A stretch of DNA of 38,604 bases from Planctomycetaceae bacterium (GTDB lineage: Bacteria; Planctomycetota; Planctomycetia; Planctomycetales; Planctomycetaceae), in the NCBI GenBank assembly GCA_028284885.1, contig JANQQW010000102.1, forward strand, positions 1 to 38,604. Reading direction: 5' to 3'. The position numbers and the translations under genes were made by a program. The notes under the pieces are model-generated. The model saw nothing but the letters and a program-made list of their open reading frames with translations, made no database searches and had not been told where the DNA came from. Shown piece by piece: positions 1-9,058 of this stretch (its first letter is position 1; every line of letters begins with the position of its first letter).

Positions 1-51
1 TCGTCTTCTCCGCCTACCGCGCCGACGACTGACCTCTTCGAGAGACCGACC

Positions 52-1464
52 ATGCCTCGCCTGCTGCCGCTTGCGCTGACCGCCGTGCTCGTCCTGCCCA
101 CCCTGCTTCCCGCGGCCGAGCGGCCGAACGTGCTGGTCGTGCTCTGCGACGACCTCGGCTACGGCGACCTCGGCTGCTACGGGCACCCGCACATCCGCAC
201 GCCGCACCTCGACCAACTCGCGAAGGAGGGGCTGCGGCTGACCGACTGCTACGCGGCCGCCCCGGTCTGCTCGCCGTCACGTGCGGGCCTCTTGACAGGT
301 CGCACGCCGAACCGACTGGGCGTCTACGACTGGATTCCGCCCGGCCACGCGATGCACCTGAAGACCGAGGAGACGACGATCGCCGAGCTCCTGAAGTCGG
401 CCGGCTACGACACGGCCCAGGTCGGCAAGTGGCACTGCAACGGGCAGTTCAACTCGCCGAAGCAGCCGCAGCCGGGCGACCACGGCTTCGACCACTGGTT
501 CGCCACGCAGAACAACGCCAGCCCCCGGCACGAGAACCCGAACAACTTCGTCCGCAACGGCGAGAAGGTCGGACCGCTCGAGGGCTTCTCCTGCCAACTC
601 GTCGCCGACGAGGGGATCCGCTGGCTGGAGTCGCGGAAGGACCCGGAGAAGCCGTTCTTTCTCCACGTCTGCTTCCACGAACCGCACGAACCGGTCGAGT
701 CGCCCGACGACCTCGTCGCCGGCTACGCGGACGTCGCGAAGAATGAGGACAAGGCCCAGTACTTCGCGAACGTCGAGAACCTCGACAAGGCGGTCGGCAA
801 GCTGGTCGCCGCGCTCGACCGACTCGGCGTCGCCGAGAACACGCTCGTCTTCTTCACCTCCGACAACGGCCCGGAGACGCTGAACCGCTACCGTTCGGCC
901 AACCGCTCGTGGGGCTCACCCGGCAAGATGCGGGGGATGAAGCTGCACATCTACGAAGGGGGCATTCGCGTCGCCGGCATCCTGCGGTGGAAGGGACGGA
1001 TCGAGTCCGACACGTCGCGTGTCCCGGTCTCGAGCGTCGATCTGCTACCCACGCTGTGCGAACTCGCCGGTGTCGATCTGCCGACCGACAAGACGCTGGA
1101 CGGGACGAGCTTCGCCCCGTTGCTCGACGGCAACCCGTTCGTCCGAGAGAAGCCACTGTTCTGGCACTACTACCGGGCGATCTCGAAACCCCGCGTCGCC
1201 GTCCGCGACGGCGACTGGAAGATCGTCGCCGTCTGGGACGCTGGACGGACGCGCGGCGGTGTCAGCCCGGCGACCGTGAAGGTCATCAAGGAGGCGAAGC
1301 TCGTCGACTACGAGCTGTACAACCTGCGGGACGACCCGTCCGAGACGAAGGACCTCGTCGGCACGCACCCCGAGCGACTCGCCGCGATGCGGGAGGCGGT
1401 CAACGCGATCTACGCCGACGTGCAGGCCGAGAGCCCGCAGTTGAGTACGGGATCGCAGAAGTGA
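52..1464 (+). CDS. Secreted arylsulfatase-family sulfatase
   Basis: Hydrolyses sulfate esters, probably of sulfated polysaccharides; the exact substrate cannot be read from sequence. The 470-residue protein starts with a hydrophobic signal peptide (about residues 1-21), so it acts in the periplasm or outside the cell. The sulfatase signature CSPSR is at residues 73-77; Cys73 is the residue that a formylglycine-generating enzyme would oxidise. Metal-binding Asp33-Asp34 lie in the early LCDDLGYGD segment, the GKWH motif is at 125-128, and the late metal site SDNGPE has Asp271-Asn272. Length and motif order match the type I sulfatase family that is heavily expanded in planctomycetes. The gene converges on the SGNH-DUF1080 gene, with an inverted repeat between them. 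Confidence 0.95.
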   Translation: MPRLLPLALTAVLVLPTLLPAAERPNVLVVLCDDLGYGDLGCYGHPHIRTPHLDQLAKEGLRLTDCYAAAPVCSPSRAGLLTGRTPNRLGVYDWIPPGHAMHLKTEETTIAELLKSAGYDTAQVGKWHCNGQFNSPKQPQPGDHGFDHWFATQNNASPRHENPNNFVRNGEKVGPLEGFSCQLVADEGIRWLESRKDPEKPFFLHVCFHEPHEPVESPDDLVAGYADVAKNEDKAQYFANVENLDKAVGKLVAALDRLGVAENTLVFFTSDNGPETLNRYRSANRSWGSPGKMRGMKLHIYEGGIRVAGILRWKGRIESDTSRVPVSSVDLLPTLCELAGVDLPTDKTLDGTSFAPLLDGNPFVREKPLFWHYYRAISKPRVAVRDGDWKIVAVWDAGRTRGGVSPATVKVIKEAKLVDYELYNLRDDPSETKDLVGTHPERLAAMREAVNAIYADVQAESPQLSTGSQK

Positions 1465-1467
1465 CTC

Positions 1468-1550
1468 GTAGGACGGGCACTCTTGCCCGTCCAGGCCGTC
1501 CGCTCGTCTTCCAAGACGGAGCAGCGACGGGCAGGAGTGCCCGTCGTACG
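1468..1550. repeat. Long inverted repeat between convergent genes
   Basis: The outer arms at about 1468-1492 and 1526-1550 are near-perfect reverse complements, with two differences near positions 1472 and 1485. Each arm itself contains a short ACGGGCA/TGCCCGT palindrome, and a third small hairpin (CGTCTT-CC-AAGACG, 1505-1518) sits in the centre. The element fills almost all of the space between two convergent stop codons (1464 and 1553), so it could act as a bidirectional terminator. Its compound symmetry also resembles a dispersed REP/MITE-like repeat; only one copy is visible here. Confidence 0.8.
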
Positions 1551-1552
1551 TT

Positions 1553-2893
1553 TCAGTCGAGCGTCTTGACGCGGATGCGGCGGTACTCCATCTGTCCGCG
1601 GTCCCCCTCCAGGCCGATCGGGCCGGTGTCGGGGACCTTGAACTCCGCCTCCAGCACCTCGCCGTTGCAGGTGCAGTGGGCGACGTTCCCCTTCACCGTG
1701 ACGACGACTTCGTTCCAGTCCTGCGGCCGGTACTTCTCGAGGTCCGTGTACGGGCCGGCGAGCGGGTAGTCGCGGCACTGCAGTTGCGGCTGGCGGACGA
1801 AGATGCCGCTGTCGGCGTAGGGCGTGGCCCGGAACTCCAGCTTCAGGACGAAGTCGCCCGGGAACTCGCGGGTCGTCCAGATCTGCTGGATGCGGCGGCC
1901 CTCGGCGGGAGTCGTCACGATCAGCCGTCCGTGCTTGGCGACGTAGCGACCGTCGACACTTTCCTTCTTTCCGTCGAAGGCGACGTCCTCGTCCCAGATC
2001 GGCCAGGCGATGGCGTTCGGGTTCTTCGCCCGCTTCTCCAGCCGCTGCCTCGTCGCGTCGGGCGTCTTGCGGTAGCCCCAGCCGGTCAGGTCCTCGCCGT
2101 TGAACAACAGCTCGAAGCCGGGCTCCGGCTTCCAGTCGTCCGGTTCGGTCTCCAGGTAGCCCAGCGTCGCGAAGACCGGTCGCAGGCCGGCGGCCCACTT
2201 CGCGTAGCCGGCGGCGTTGGGGTGCAGCAGGTCGGGGAACTCGGCCTTCTTGGCGTCCCCCTTCTCGTCCGCGAACAGCACCCACGTCTCCAGCACGACG
2301 ACGTTCTTCTTCCCCTTCACGGCCTTTGCGAGCAGGTCGTTGATCTTCTTGATCGCCTCGGCCGGACGTCGCTTCGAGGCCGAGCTCGGCATCACCTTGC
2401 AGAGCACGATCGGCATCTCCGGGTCGTGCTTCTCGAGGGCCGCGACGATCAGCTCCAGGTTGCCCACGATCTGCTCGGGCGTCGCCTTCTCCTCCAGGTC
2501 GTTCGTGCCGGCGAGGATGACGACCGCCTTCGGGTTCAGGTCGAGCACGTCCTGCGTCAGCCGGACGAGCATCCCGCGGGTGGTGTCGCCGCTGATGCCG
2601 CGGTTGGCGACCTTCATGTCGCCGAACGACTTCTTGAAGTCGTCGCCCCAGCCCTGGGTGATGGAGTCGCCCAGGAAGACGACGGCGTTCTGGTCCTGCT
2701 CGACCCGCTCCGCCCACGTGGTCCGCCGCTTCAGCCACAGGTTGCGGAACCAGTCGTACCGGCGGATCGGGCCGGCCCCCGGAAGCCCGTCGTCCTTCTC
2801 GGGGATGCCGAGCTTCGGTGCGTCGTCGGCGTGAACGGCCGGCAGGCTGGGAGTCGAGAACAGGAGCGTCAGCAGCAGCAGAGAGCGTGTCAT
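1553..2893 (-). CDS. SGNH/GDSL hydrolase fused to a DUF1080 domain
   Basis: Two-domain secreted protein of 446 residues with an N-terminal signal peptide (about residues 1-22). The first half is an SGNH hydrolase: block I GDSITQGW carries the nucleophile Ser, GTND is block III, and DLLHPNAAGY is block V with the catalytic Asp/His. The second half, beginning at the FELLFNGEDLTGW segment, is a DUF1080 (3-keto-disaccharide hydrolase, LamG-like fold) domain ending in the usual YRRIRVKTLD-type strand. Together they suggest an esterase/glycoside-processing enzyme acting on polysaccharide. The ATG follows a signal peptide directly and no better start exists. The next upstream gene on the strand (2921-5287) ends 27 bp away, so the two may be co-transcribed. 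Confidence 0.93.
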   Translation of the reverse strand: MTRSLLLLTLLFSTPSLPAVHADDAPKLGIPEKDDGLPGAGPIRRYDWFRNLWLKRRTTWAERVEQDQNAVVFLGDSITQGWGDDFKKSFGDMKVANRGISGDTTRGMLVRLTQDVLDLNPKAVVILAGTNDLEEKATPEQIVGNLELIVAALEKHDPEMPIVLCKVMPSSASKRRPAEAIKKINDLLAKAVKGKKNVVVLETWVLFADEKGDAKKAEFPDLLHPNAAGYAKWAAGLRPVFATLGYLETEPDDWKPEPGFELLFNGEDLTGWGYRKTPDATRQRLEKRAKNPNAIAWPIWDEDVAFDGKKESVDGRYVAKHGRLIVTTPAEGRRIQQIWTTREFPGDFVLKLEFRATPYADSGIFVRQPQLQCRDYPLAGPYTDLEKYRPQDWNEVVVTVKGNVAHCTCNGEVLEAEFKVPDTGPIGLEGDRGQMEYRRIRVKTLD

Positions 2894-2920
2894 GCCGGGT
2901 CTCGTGGTGATCGGAGCGAG

Positions 2921-5287
2921 TCAGTCGACGGGCAGACGCCGAGGTTGACGCTCGGGACTGCCGGAGACAAGTCCGGGCGTGCTGCTGGTGGCGTCGGTCG
3001 GTTCGTCGGCCGACTCGGTCCCCAGGCCGTGTCGCGGCCGGACGAGGGAGAGGAGGTAGAATGCCGTCGCGACGAACACGAGCTGCTGGAAGCCGAGCAG
3101 CATCGAGGCGTTCTCGGCGAGTCCGCCCACCATCGCCCCGGCGATGTTCGCACCGAAGGCACGGTCCGGGGCCTTCGTCTCGCGGAACGACACGGCGAAC
3201 ACCACGCCCGCGAACAGGATCGGGGAGAACACGAGACCGCAGGAGAGCGGAACTCGGAGGGCCGGCGGGAGACCCAGGAACGAGTCGAGTGGCACGAGGG
3301 CGTTCAGCAGCAGCGTGGCGAGCAGGCCGACGTGGTAGGGCCAGACGCGCTTCGGCCGCAGCCAGATCACGAGGAGGTTGGCCAGCAGGATCATCACCAG
3401 GATGGCGAAGAAGATGACCGAGTTGACCATCCACGTGCTGCCGAACAGCAGGGCCATGTGCACGACGGCCCGCGTCTCGACCAGCATGAAGCCGGCCCCG
3501 AGCGCGAACATGCGAACGAGCACCAACGGGTGCTCGCGCGACTCGTCGACCGATCTCGGCAGGAAGAGCAGGACGAGCACGGTGGAGAGGCCCGCCACGA
3601 GCAGGATCCCGCGGACGGCCAGTCGCGGGATCATCGGCTCGCGGAGGTACAGGAACGGCCAGTCGTCCGTCGCGGCGACCGGCGTCTCCGTCGCCACGAC
3701 CGTGGTCGGGCCGAATCGTTGCCACGCCCCGGCCTCCTCCGTCTCCGGGGGGACGAGTGCGAACCCGTTCGGCGAGTCCGGAGAGGGTGGCTCGCGGCGC
3801 ATCCAGAACTCGCCGCCGTCGGCGAAGGCCCGCTCGACGTGCCCGACGTCGCCCGCGAGCAGGAACGTGAACGAACCACCGAGCGCGTCCTCCTCGCCGA
3901 TCGTCTCGCGGTACGGCAGGCTGAACACGAGCGGCTCGCTGCCGAAGGCGTCGGTCACGCCGGCGCGCAGCCGGGACACGATCCAACCCTGCCGGTACAG
4001 GTTGTACATGGCGAACATGCCGTCCGGCTTCAGGCAGCGGCGAACGTCCCGGAACGCCTCCTCGGTGAAGAGATAGCTCTCCAGCCGGATGTTGCTGTAG
4101 CTGCTGTGCAGCACCAGCGAGTCCACGAGGGCGTACACGACGAGGTCGTACTTGGTCGTCGTCGACCGCAGGAAGTTGCGGCCGTCGTCGAGGTGCACGG
4201 TCACGCGTGGGTCGTCGTAGGGGTGGTCGGGATGGTCGGCAGCGCCGAGCCGCTGGATGACGGGGTCGATCTCGACGGCGTCGACGTGCTTCGCCCCCCA
4301 CTGCAGGGCGCGGCTGACGTCGTTGCCGGAGCCGGCACCGATGACCAGCACGTTCTCGAAGGCCGGGCCGCCCGAGTCCCGGTTGAGAACGTGCGGCAGA
4401 GCGTAGGCGAACACCGTCTCGTCGCGACCGCTCATCTCCTGGTGGCCGATCTGGTTGACCATGATCGACCGCATCGGCGGCCGGAAGTAGTCGATGCGGT
4501 AGTACGGCGACCAGCGGTGCTCCAGTTCCACCTGCACGCTGTCGTGCACGGGGTCCGCGACGAGGATGTCCGTCGAACCGGAGCGGATGCCCGCGAGCAT
4601 CGGCAACGCGACCAGGGGCAGGGCACGCAGCACCACGACCGGGCGGGACGCGCCGCGGACCAGGAACGGTGCGATGCACACGGCCGCGGGAAGGAACCAC
4701 CAGAACGGGGGGAGTTCCAGCAGCGAACAGCCGGCGAACGCGAGGATGCCGACCAGACTTCCCGCGATGTTGATCGTGTAGGCCGTGACCCGGTCCGGCA
4801 CGCTCGCCAGCGCTCGCCCCAGCTCCTGCCCCAGACCGACGAAGGCGAGAGCGATCAGCGCGAAGAAGAGACCCGCCACGCACTCGATGGGAACGATGAA
4901 CGCGGCCGGATCCCGGGACACGTGCTCGGTCCCGAAGAAGACGACCTGCGGCGACGACTGGTCCCCGACCTCCAGCCGGGACCGGCCTCCTCGGTTCGCC
5001 CACCCCTCGACCGCGAGAGCCGACACGACGGCAAGAACCAGTAGCGCGGGCGTAAAGGAAACGAAACACCTCCGCGAACGGGCGGCCAGGCAACCGACCG
5101 ACATCCCCAGGAAGCACGCCAGCAGCACCACGTTCGTGAAGAACGTGAGGAACAGGACGTGTGCCGGGAACCAGCGAATGCAGGCCAGTTCGAGGAACAG
5201 GATCAGGAAGCTCACGAGGAGCAGACGGGCTCGCGGACGTCCGCCGGTCGGGTGCTCGGACGACTCCGCAGAGTCGGACTTCGTCAT
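2921..5287 (-). CDS. Multi-pass membrane protein with spermidine-synthase-like methyltransferase core
   Basis: A 788-residue protein: an N-terminal block of hydrophobic helices, a cytoplasmic-type Rossmann methyltransferase domain and a C-terminal block of helices. The S-adenosylmethionine-binding glycine motif VIGAGSGNDV is near residue 315, followed by the acidic AVEIDP strand end and the DDGRNFL motif typical of the spermidine/spermine synthase family. Whether it makes a polyamine or methylates something else cannot be told; many bacterial membrane-fused SpeE-like proteins have no assigned substrate. The reading frame is open further upstream, but the ATG at 5287 is chosen because an AGAGG ribosome-binding motif precedes it and the next residues lead straight into the first membrane helix. 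It is divergent from the cytochrome peroxidase gene. Confidence 0.85.
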   Translation of the reverse strand: MTKSDSAESSEHPTGGRPRARLLLVSFLILFLELACIRWFPAHVLFLTFFTNVVLLACFLGMSVGCLAARSRRCFVSFTPALLVLAVVSALAVEGWANRGGRSRLEVGDQSSPQVVFFGTEHVSRDPAAFIVPIECVAGLFFALIALAFVGLGQELGRALASVPDRVTAYTINIAGSLVGILAFAGCSLLELPPFWWFLPAAVCIAPFLVRGASRPVVVLRALPLVALPMLAGIRSGSTDILVADPVHDSVQVELEHRWSPYYRIDYFRPPMRSIMVNQIGHQEMSGRDETVFAYALPHVLNRDSGGPAFENVLVIGAGSGNDVSRALQWGAKHVDAVEIDPVIQRLGAADHPDHPYDDPRVTVHLDDGRNFLRSTTTKYDLVVYALVDSLVLHSSYSNIRLESYLFTEEAFRDVRRCLKPDGMFAMYNLYRQGWIVSRLRAGVTDAFGSEPLVFSLPYRETIGEEDALGGSFTFLLAGDVGHVERAFADGGEFWMRREPPSPDSPNGFALVPPETEEAGAWQRFGPTTVVATETPVAATDDWPFLYLREPMIPRLAVRGILLVAGLSTVLVLLFLPRSVDESREHPLVLVRMFALGAGFMLVETRAVVHMALLFGSTWMVNSVIFFAILVMILLANLLVIWLRPKRVWPYHVGLLATLLLNALVPLDSFLGLPPALRVPLSCGLVFSPILFAGVVFAVSFRETKAPDRAFGANIAGAMVGGLAENASMLLGFQQLVFVATAFYLLSLVRPRHGLGTESADEPTDATSSTPGLVSGSPERQPRRLPVD

Positions 5288-5441
5288 CGGATGGGCCTCT
5301 TGAACGGACGTTTCCAGCGCGGACCGTGGGTCCGGCGTTCCTGCCTGCAAGAATCGCTCCGGACGTCGCCGAACGTCGGTGGGAAGGTCGTGACGTGGGC
5401 CTAGAATCCCCCGGAATTCCGTTTCTCCACGAGCCACGTCG

Positions 5442-6656
5442 ATGAAGTATCTGCTTGCCCTCGCCCTGCTCGTCCCCCTCGGAACACGGGCCGACGGCGA
5501 CGACCGGATTCGTCTGGGAGGCCCCGAACTCGTCTCCGGCATCCCCGGCAAGGAACCGCTGACGAACGCCGAGATCGAGAAGTGGCTGGACGACCCGGCC
5601 AACCACGAGGAACTGTCCGTCCGCCTTCCGATGGGGCTCGCGCTCGGCGAGAAGATGATCAAGGGGCTCGACGCGAATCCGCTCACGCGGGCGAAGGTCG
5701 AACTCGGCCGGCAGCTCTACTTCGACACCCGGCTCTCCAGCGACAACACGATCAGCTGTGCGAGCTGCCACCACCCGGACGAAGGGTATGCCCGCCAGAC
5801 CCGCTTCGGGATCGGCGTGGACGGGCAGGAGGGGGGACGCAACTCCCCGGCGAGCTACAACCGGATCCTCTCGGACCTGCAGTTCTGGGACGGCCGGGCC
5901 GGTTCGCTGGAGGAACAGGCCGTCGGGCCGATCGCCAACCCGATCGAGATGGGGAACACCCACGAGGTCGCCGTGAAGACCCTGAAGGGCATTCCGGGGT
6001 ACGCGATGCAGTTCGAGGCGGTCTTCGGTGACGAGGGCGTCACCATCGAGAACGTCGGCAAGGCGATCGCCGCGTTCGAGCGGGTCGTCGTCACCAACCC
6101 GTCCCCGTACGACTACAACGAGGTGCTCCGGAAGTTCTCCGTCTTCGAGCCGGAGGACCTGATGGACCTGAAGGAGGACGACCCGGAGACGTACGCCGAG
6201 TACGAGGCGGCCCAGGCCGGGGCCGCGAAGTTCCCGATGAACGACTCCGCCAAGCGCGGCCGCGAGTTGTTCTTCGGCAAGGCCAAGTGCAGTGCCTGCC
6301 ACGTGGGTCCGAACCTCGCCGACGAGAAGTACCACAACCTGGGCGTCGGAGTGACGGGCGACAACGTCGACGTCGGGCGGTACGCCGTCACCAAGCAGGA
6401 GAAGGACTGGGGGGCGTTCAAGACCCCGACCATCCGGAACGTCGCCCTCACCGCTCCCTACATGCACGACGGCAGCATGCAGACCCTCGAGGAGGTCGTC
6501 GAGCACTACGACAAAGGGGGCGTCCCGAACAAGGCACTCAGCGAGACGATGGTGAAGCTGAACCTGACGAAGCAGGAGAAGGCCGACCTCGTCGCCTTCA
6601 TGAAGGCCTGCACCGGGCCGTTCCCGAAGGTCGAGACGGCACGCCTGCCGAAGTAG
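5442..6656 (+). CDS. Di-haem cytochrome c peroxidase / MauG-family protein
   Basis: A 404-residue exported protein with a short N-terminal signal peptide. Two covalent haem c attachment motifs are present: CASCH at residues 106-110 and CSACH at 283-287, the usual layout of bacterial di-haem peroxidases. Other family marks are the LGRQLYFDTRLS segment before the first haem, the NSPASYNR and FWDGRAGSLEEQA motifs, and the late KTPTIRNVALTAPYMHDGSM stretch with the distal Met/Tyr region. It would reduce hydrogen peroxide in the periplasm or, as in MauG relatives, oxidise a partner. The start ATG leads directly into the signal sequence. It is divergent from the SpeE-like gene, with a 154-bp shared upstream region. 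Confidence 0.93.
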   Translation: MKYLLALALLVPLGTRADGDDRIRLGGPELVSGIPGKEPLTNAEIEKWLDDPANHEELSVRLPMGLALGEKMIKGLDANPLTRAKVELGRQLYFDTRLSSDNTISCASCHHPDEGYARQTRFGIGVDGQEGGRNSPASYNRILSDLQFWDGRAGSLEEQAVGPIANPIEMGNTHEVAVKTLKGIPGYAMQFEAVFGDEGVTIENVGKAIAAFERVVVTNPSPYDYNEVLRKFSVFEPEDLMDLKEDDPETYAEYEAAQAGAAKFPMNDSAKRGRELFFGKAKCSACHVGPNLADEKYHNLGVGVTGDNVDVGRYAVTKQEKDWGAFKTPTIRNVALTAPYMHDGSMQTLEEVVEHYDKGGVPNKALSETMVKLNLTKQEKADLVAFMKACTGPFPKVETARLPK

Positions 6657-6723
6657 CCGACCGGCCGGACGCACTCCCGCCGCAGCCCGTTCGAACCCCG
6701 GCCTCTGGTGAGAGGTCGGGCGA

Positions 6724-7458
6724 CTACGCGTTCGGCTCCGGCGGCGCGTCCCCCCCGGCGATGCGAGCGCGTCGGCGTTCCAACTCGTCGATCCGTCCTC
6801 GCAGCCGTTCGATCTCCGCGTCGATGGCGGCGACCGCCTCGTCGGCGTTCGCCATGTCGTCCGAGCTGAGACGGTGGAGGACCGGGACGACGATCGTCAC
6901 TGCCGCGTCGAGAATGGCGAGGACGCCCAGCAGTCGGAACATCCACTCGTCGTGCACCTCGAAGACGACCATGGCGGTCACGACCGCCGCCACGCCGTAG
7001 ACGACCAAGAACGCCGCCCAGCGAGCCCAGGCGAATCGTGGGGCGAGTCGGGCGAGCAGCAGCAGCGAGACGTGGGCGGTTGCGACCGCGAAGGTCGCCG
7101 TCGTGACGGCGGTCTTCCACAGGAACTCGGAGTCGGACTCCGTCCAGATGCCGCCGACGACCAGCAGAGCCGCGACGAGCGACAACCCGACCCCCGCGTG
7201 CGGGAGACCGCGTGTGCCGCGGGCCTCGATCAACGCTCCGCAGCTCAGGCAGCAGAGGCTCGCCGCGGAGACGGTGAGCGTCGTCAGCAGGATGCGAACC
7301 TCGATCCAGCCGAAGTCGCCGGAGAGGATCGCGAAGATGCCCAGCAGCGCGCTGACGGCGACGGAGCCGATCAGCACTTGCAGCGAGAGCTTCTTCAGCG
7401 AGAGGTGCGGGTCGTCGGACACGAGCGAGTCTCGTTCGAGGCTTTGCGGTTGGTCCAC
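6724..7458 (-). CDS. Six-helix membrane protein with C-terminal coiled coil
   Basis: The 244-residue protein has about six hydrophobic segments between residues 24 and 195, then a charged C-terminal helix (IDAEIERLRGRIDELERRRARI) that should form a coiled coil. A Cys-rich patch (CCLSC) lies in the second membrane helix. No enzyme motif is visible and I do not recognise the family. The start is GTG at 7458 without a clear ribosome-binding site; an in-frame GTG a little further in is an alternative. It converges with the cytochrome peroxidase gene and lies just downstream of tRNA-Leu on the same strand. Confidence 0.75.
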   Translation of the reverse strand: MDQPQSLERDSLVSDDPHLSLKKLSLQVLIGSVAVSALLGIFAILSGDFGWIEVRILLTTLTVSAASLCCLSCGALIEARGTRGLPHAGVGLSLVAALLVVGGIWTESDSEFLWKTAVTTATFAVATAHVSLLLLARLAPRFAWARWAAFLVVYGVAAVVTAMVVFEVHDEWMFRLLGVLAILDAAVTIVVPVLHRLSSDDMANADEAVAAIDAEIERLRGRIDELERRRARIAGGDAPPEPNA

Positions 7459-7496
7459 ACCGGGGACGTGGTCCGACGTGAAACGTCACGCACGAA

Positions 7497-7582
7497 TAGC
7501 CGAGGTGGGGCTCGAACCCACACGCCCCGTTCGGGACCCGGGATTTTAAGTCCCGTGCGTCTGCCAATTCCGCCACTCGGCC
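7497..7582 (-). tRNA. tRNA-Leu (anticodon UAA)
   Basis: An 86-nt class II tRNA. The acceptor arms are 7576-7582 and 7498-7504 (six Watson-Crick pairs plus a terminal G-U), with discriminator A at 7497. The anticodon loop ACTTAAA gives UAA; the long variable arm and a T-arm GTGGG-TTCGAGC-CCCAC complete the fold. CCA is not encoded. The integrase gene ends 27 bp upstream of its 5' end on the same strand. Confidence 0.97.
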
Positions 7583-7609
7583 GAGTGTTTCCCGCCAGAT
7601 TCCCGCCGT

Positions 7610-8749
7610 TCAGGCTTCTCGACGGAGCACATCCGGGACGAAGAGTTTGGCCTCGGAGCCGCCCCGGAGCTGCTTCGCCATGTTGATGTAGAGCTGCGTC
7701 GTGGTAAAGCTCCTGTGCCGCATGAAGGCTTGGAGTTCCACCGCGGAGAGGGTCGCTGCGTTCTCGGTTGCGAACGCCCGACGCACGTCGTGGAAGCCGT
7801 AGACGTGACACGCGGGGGTGTGCTCATGGTTCGCGTTGCACGGCAGGTGAATGCCCGCGGCCCGCTGGATCGCGTGGAACTGCTTCCACCGCTGCTTGTA
7901 CCCGTGCGGCCACGGGAACACGCGGTCCTCGAAGTGCGGCATGCCTCGCAGGTGGTCGATGATCGCCGGGTGTAGGTGCACGATGTCGTCTCGGCCAGCT
8001 TTGTTGTCGTCGTGCCGGGTGATCGCCGTTCCGGTATCGAGGTCGAGGTCCTCTCGCGTCAGCTCAAACAGTTCGCCGACGCGCCAGCCAGTGAGGTACG
8101 CGAACGTGATCAGCGCACGCCAGAAGGTTCCGGGGTCAACGCTTGGCAGTTCGGGAAGTGTCGCTGAGTCGCACGCCCCGTAGATGTCAGCGAAGTGCTC
8201 GGCCGTCATGTACCGAAGGATCTTCTTCGGCTCCCTGGCCCACCGAAAGCGGGGCACTTTGGCCAAGTAGCCCCAGTCGTGGGCGATGTTCAAGGCAGCA
8301 CGCAGGCAGCGAAGCTCCTTGTTGATTGTGGCCGGCGAGACTCTCGAGCCCGCCTTTGCTCCTCGCTCTACCCGGCGAGCCGCCACATACTCGTCGAGCG
8401 TCTTCGTTCCGACCGCATCGACGTATCGCGGAGCAGCCAGCCTCTCGAAGTGGTCGAGCGACTTTCGGAGGCACCGCTCGTTCTGGTCGCTCTTCGTGGT
8501 CAAGATCGTGCGGTTGTACTCGCGGCGGAAGTCGTCCCATGTGACTCGGGTCCGGGCCGTGTAGGTCCCCGTGAGTAGCTCCGCTTCGATCCTCTTCTGG
8601 AAACGGAACGCGAGCTTCTTGCCAGGCGCGCCGGACCCGAATGACTTTTGGCGCTTGGTCCCGTCTGGGTCGTACCAGCCAACCGACCATGACGCCTTCT
8701 TCTCTCCGACTCGCTTCACTTGGTGGGCGTCTTGGAAGAGCCACGCCAT
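7610..8749 (-). CDS. int: Tyrosine recombinase / phage-type integrase
   Basis: Catalyses site-specific DNA integration and excision. The 379-residue protein has an N-terminal arm-binding-like segment, a SAM-like core-binding domain (about 70-170) and a C-terminal catalytic domain. The catalytic set is complete: Arg223 in TGWRVGEL, Lys250 in the beta-hairpin, His320-x-x-Arg323 in GFHDVRRAF, His345 and nucleophile Tyr354 in TTQLYINMAK. A Cys304/Cys314 and His-rich insert just before the HxxR box could bind zinc. Two consecutive ATG codons (8752 and 8749) are possible starts; the GGGAG motif is better spaced for the second. The stop codon of the preceding 92-residue gene overlaps them, indicating translational coupling. 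The gene ends beside tRNA-Leu, a common integration target. Confidence 0.95.
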   Translation of the reverse strand: MAWLFQDAHQVKRVGEKKASWSVGWYDPDGTKRQKSFGSGAPGKKLAFRFQKRIEAELLTGTYTARTRVTWDDFRREYNRTILTTKSDQNERCLRKSLDHFERLAAPRYVDAVGTKTLDEYVAARRVERGAKAGSRVSPATINKELRCLRAALNIAHDWGYLAKVPRFRWAREPKKILRYMTAEHFADIYGACDSATLPELPSVDPGTFWRALITFAYLTGWRVGELFELTREDLDLDTGTAITRHDDNKAGRDDIVHLHPAIIDHLRGMPHFEDRVFPWPHGYKQRWKQFHAIQRAAGIHLPCNANHEHTPACHVYGFHDVRRAFATENAATLSAVELQAFMRHRSFTTTQLYINMAKQLRGGSEAKLFVPDVLRREA

Positions 8750-9027
8750 CATCTGCTCCCGAGTTTTGCGAGGTGCCTCATTCCAAGTTCCGCCGTGAGG
8801 AACTGCTGTTTCTCGTTGACGTCGATGAAACTGGGATCGCCCTGGAGCGACAACCGGAGCTGCTTCTTGACTTTGTCGCTCACGCCACATCGCGCACAGA
8901 AAGCGTTGAAGTGCCCAAACCAATCGAGGGGCACGCCCTCTGTGGCCTGAACCTTCCCGCGCCCCGCCTTCTGGCCATCTTGACCAGCGCGCAGTTCTGA
9001 CGTACCCTCTTGCGAAGGCGTCACCAC
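8749..9027 (-). CDS. Small protein translationally coupled to integrase
   Basis: A 92-residue protein with a GTG start, whose TGA stop overlaps the first integrase ATG (ATGA arrangement at 8749-8752). That overlap and the absence of another gene between it and the hairpin at 9059 make it likely to be real. It contains a CARC pair in its middle and a Lys/Gln-rich C-terminal half, but no recognisable helix-turn-helix. Position suggests a recombination accessory or directionality factor; nothing in the sequence proves it. I do not recognise the family. Confidence 0.6.
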   Translation of the reverse strand: MVTPSQEGTSELRAGQDGQKAGRGKVQATEGVPLDWFGHFNAFCARCGVSDKVKKQLRLSLQGDPSFIDVNEKQQFLTAELGMRHLAKLGSR

Positions 9028-9058
9028 ACACCTGCCCGGTGTTCAATCGATCGCCCTT

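Noticed and set aside
1676..5044. A plus-strand open frame of over 1100 residues opposite the SGNH and SpeE-like genes
   Set aside because: Antisense shadow of two genes with clear domain evidence.
1410..6674. A minus-strand open frame of 1754 residues spanning several genes
   Set aside because: It runs antisense or out of frame to well-supported genes, has an Arg/Gly-rich composition and no domain; a by-product of high GC.
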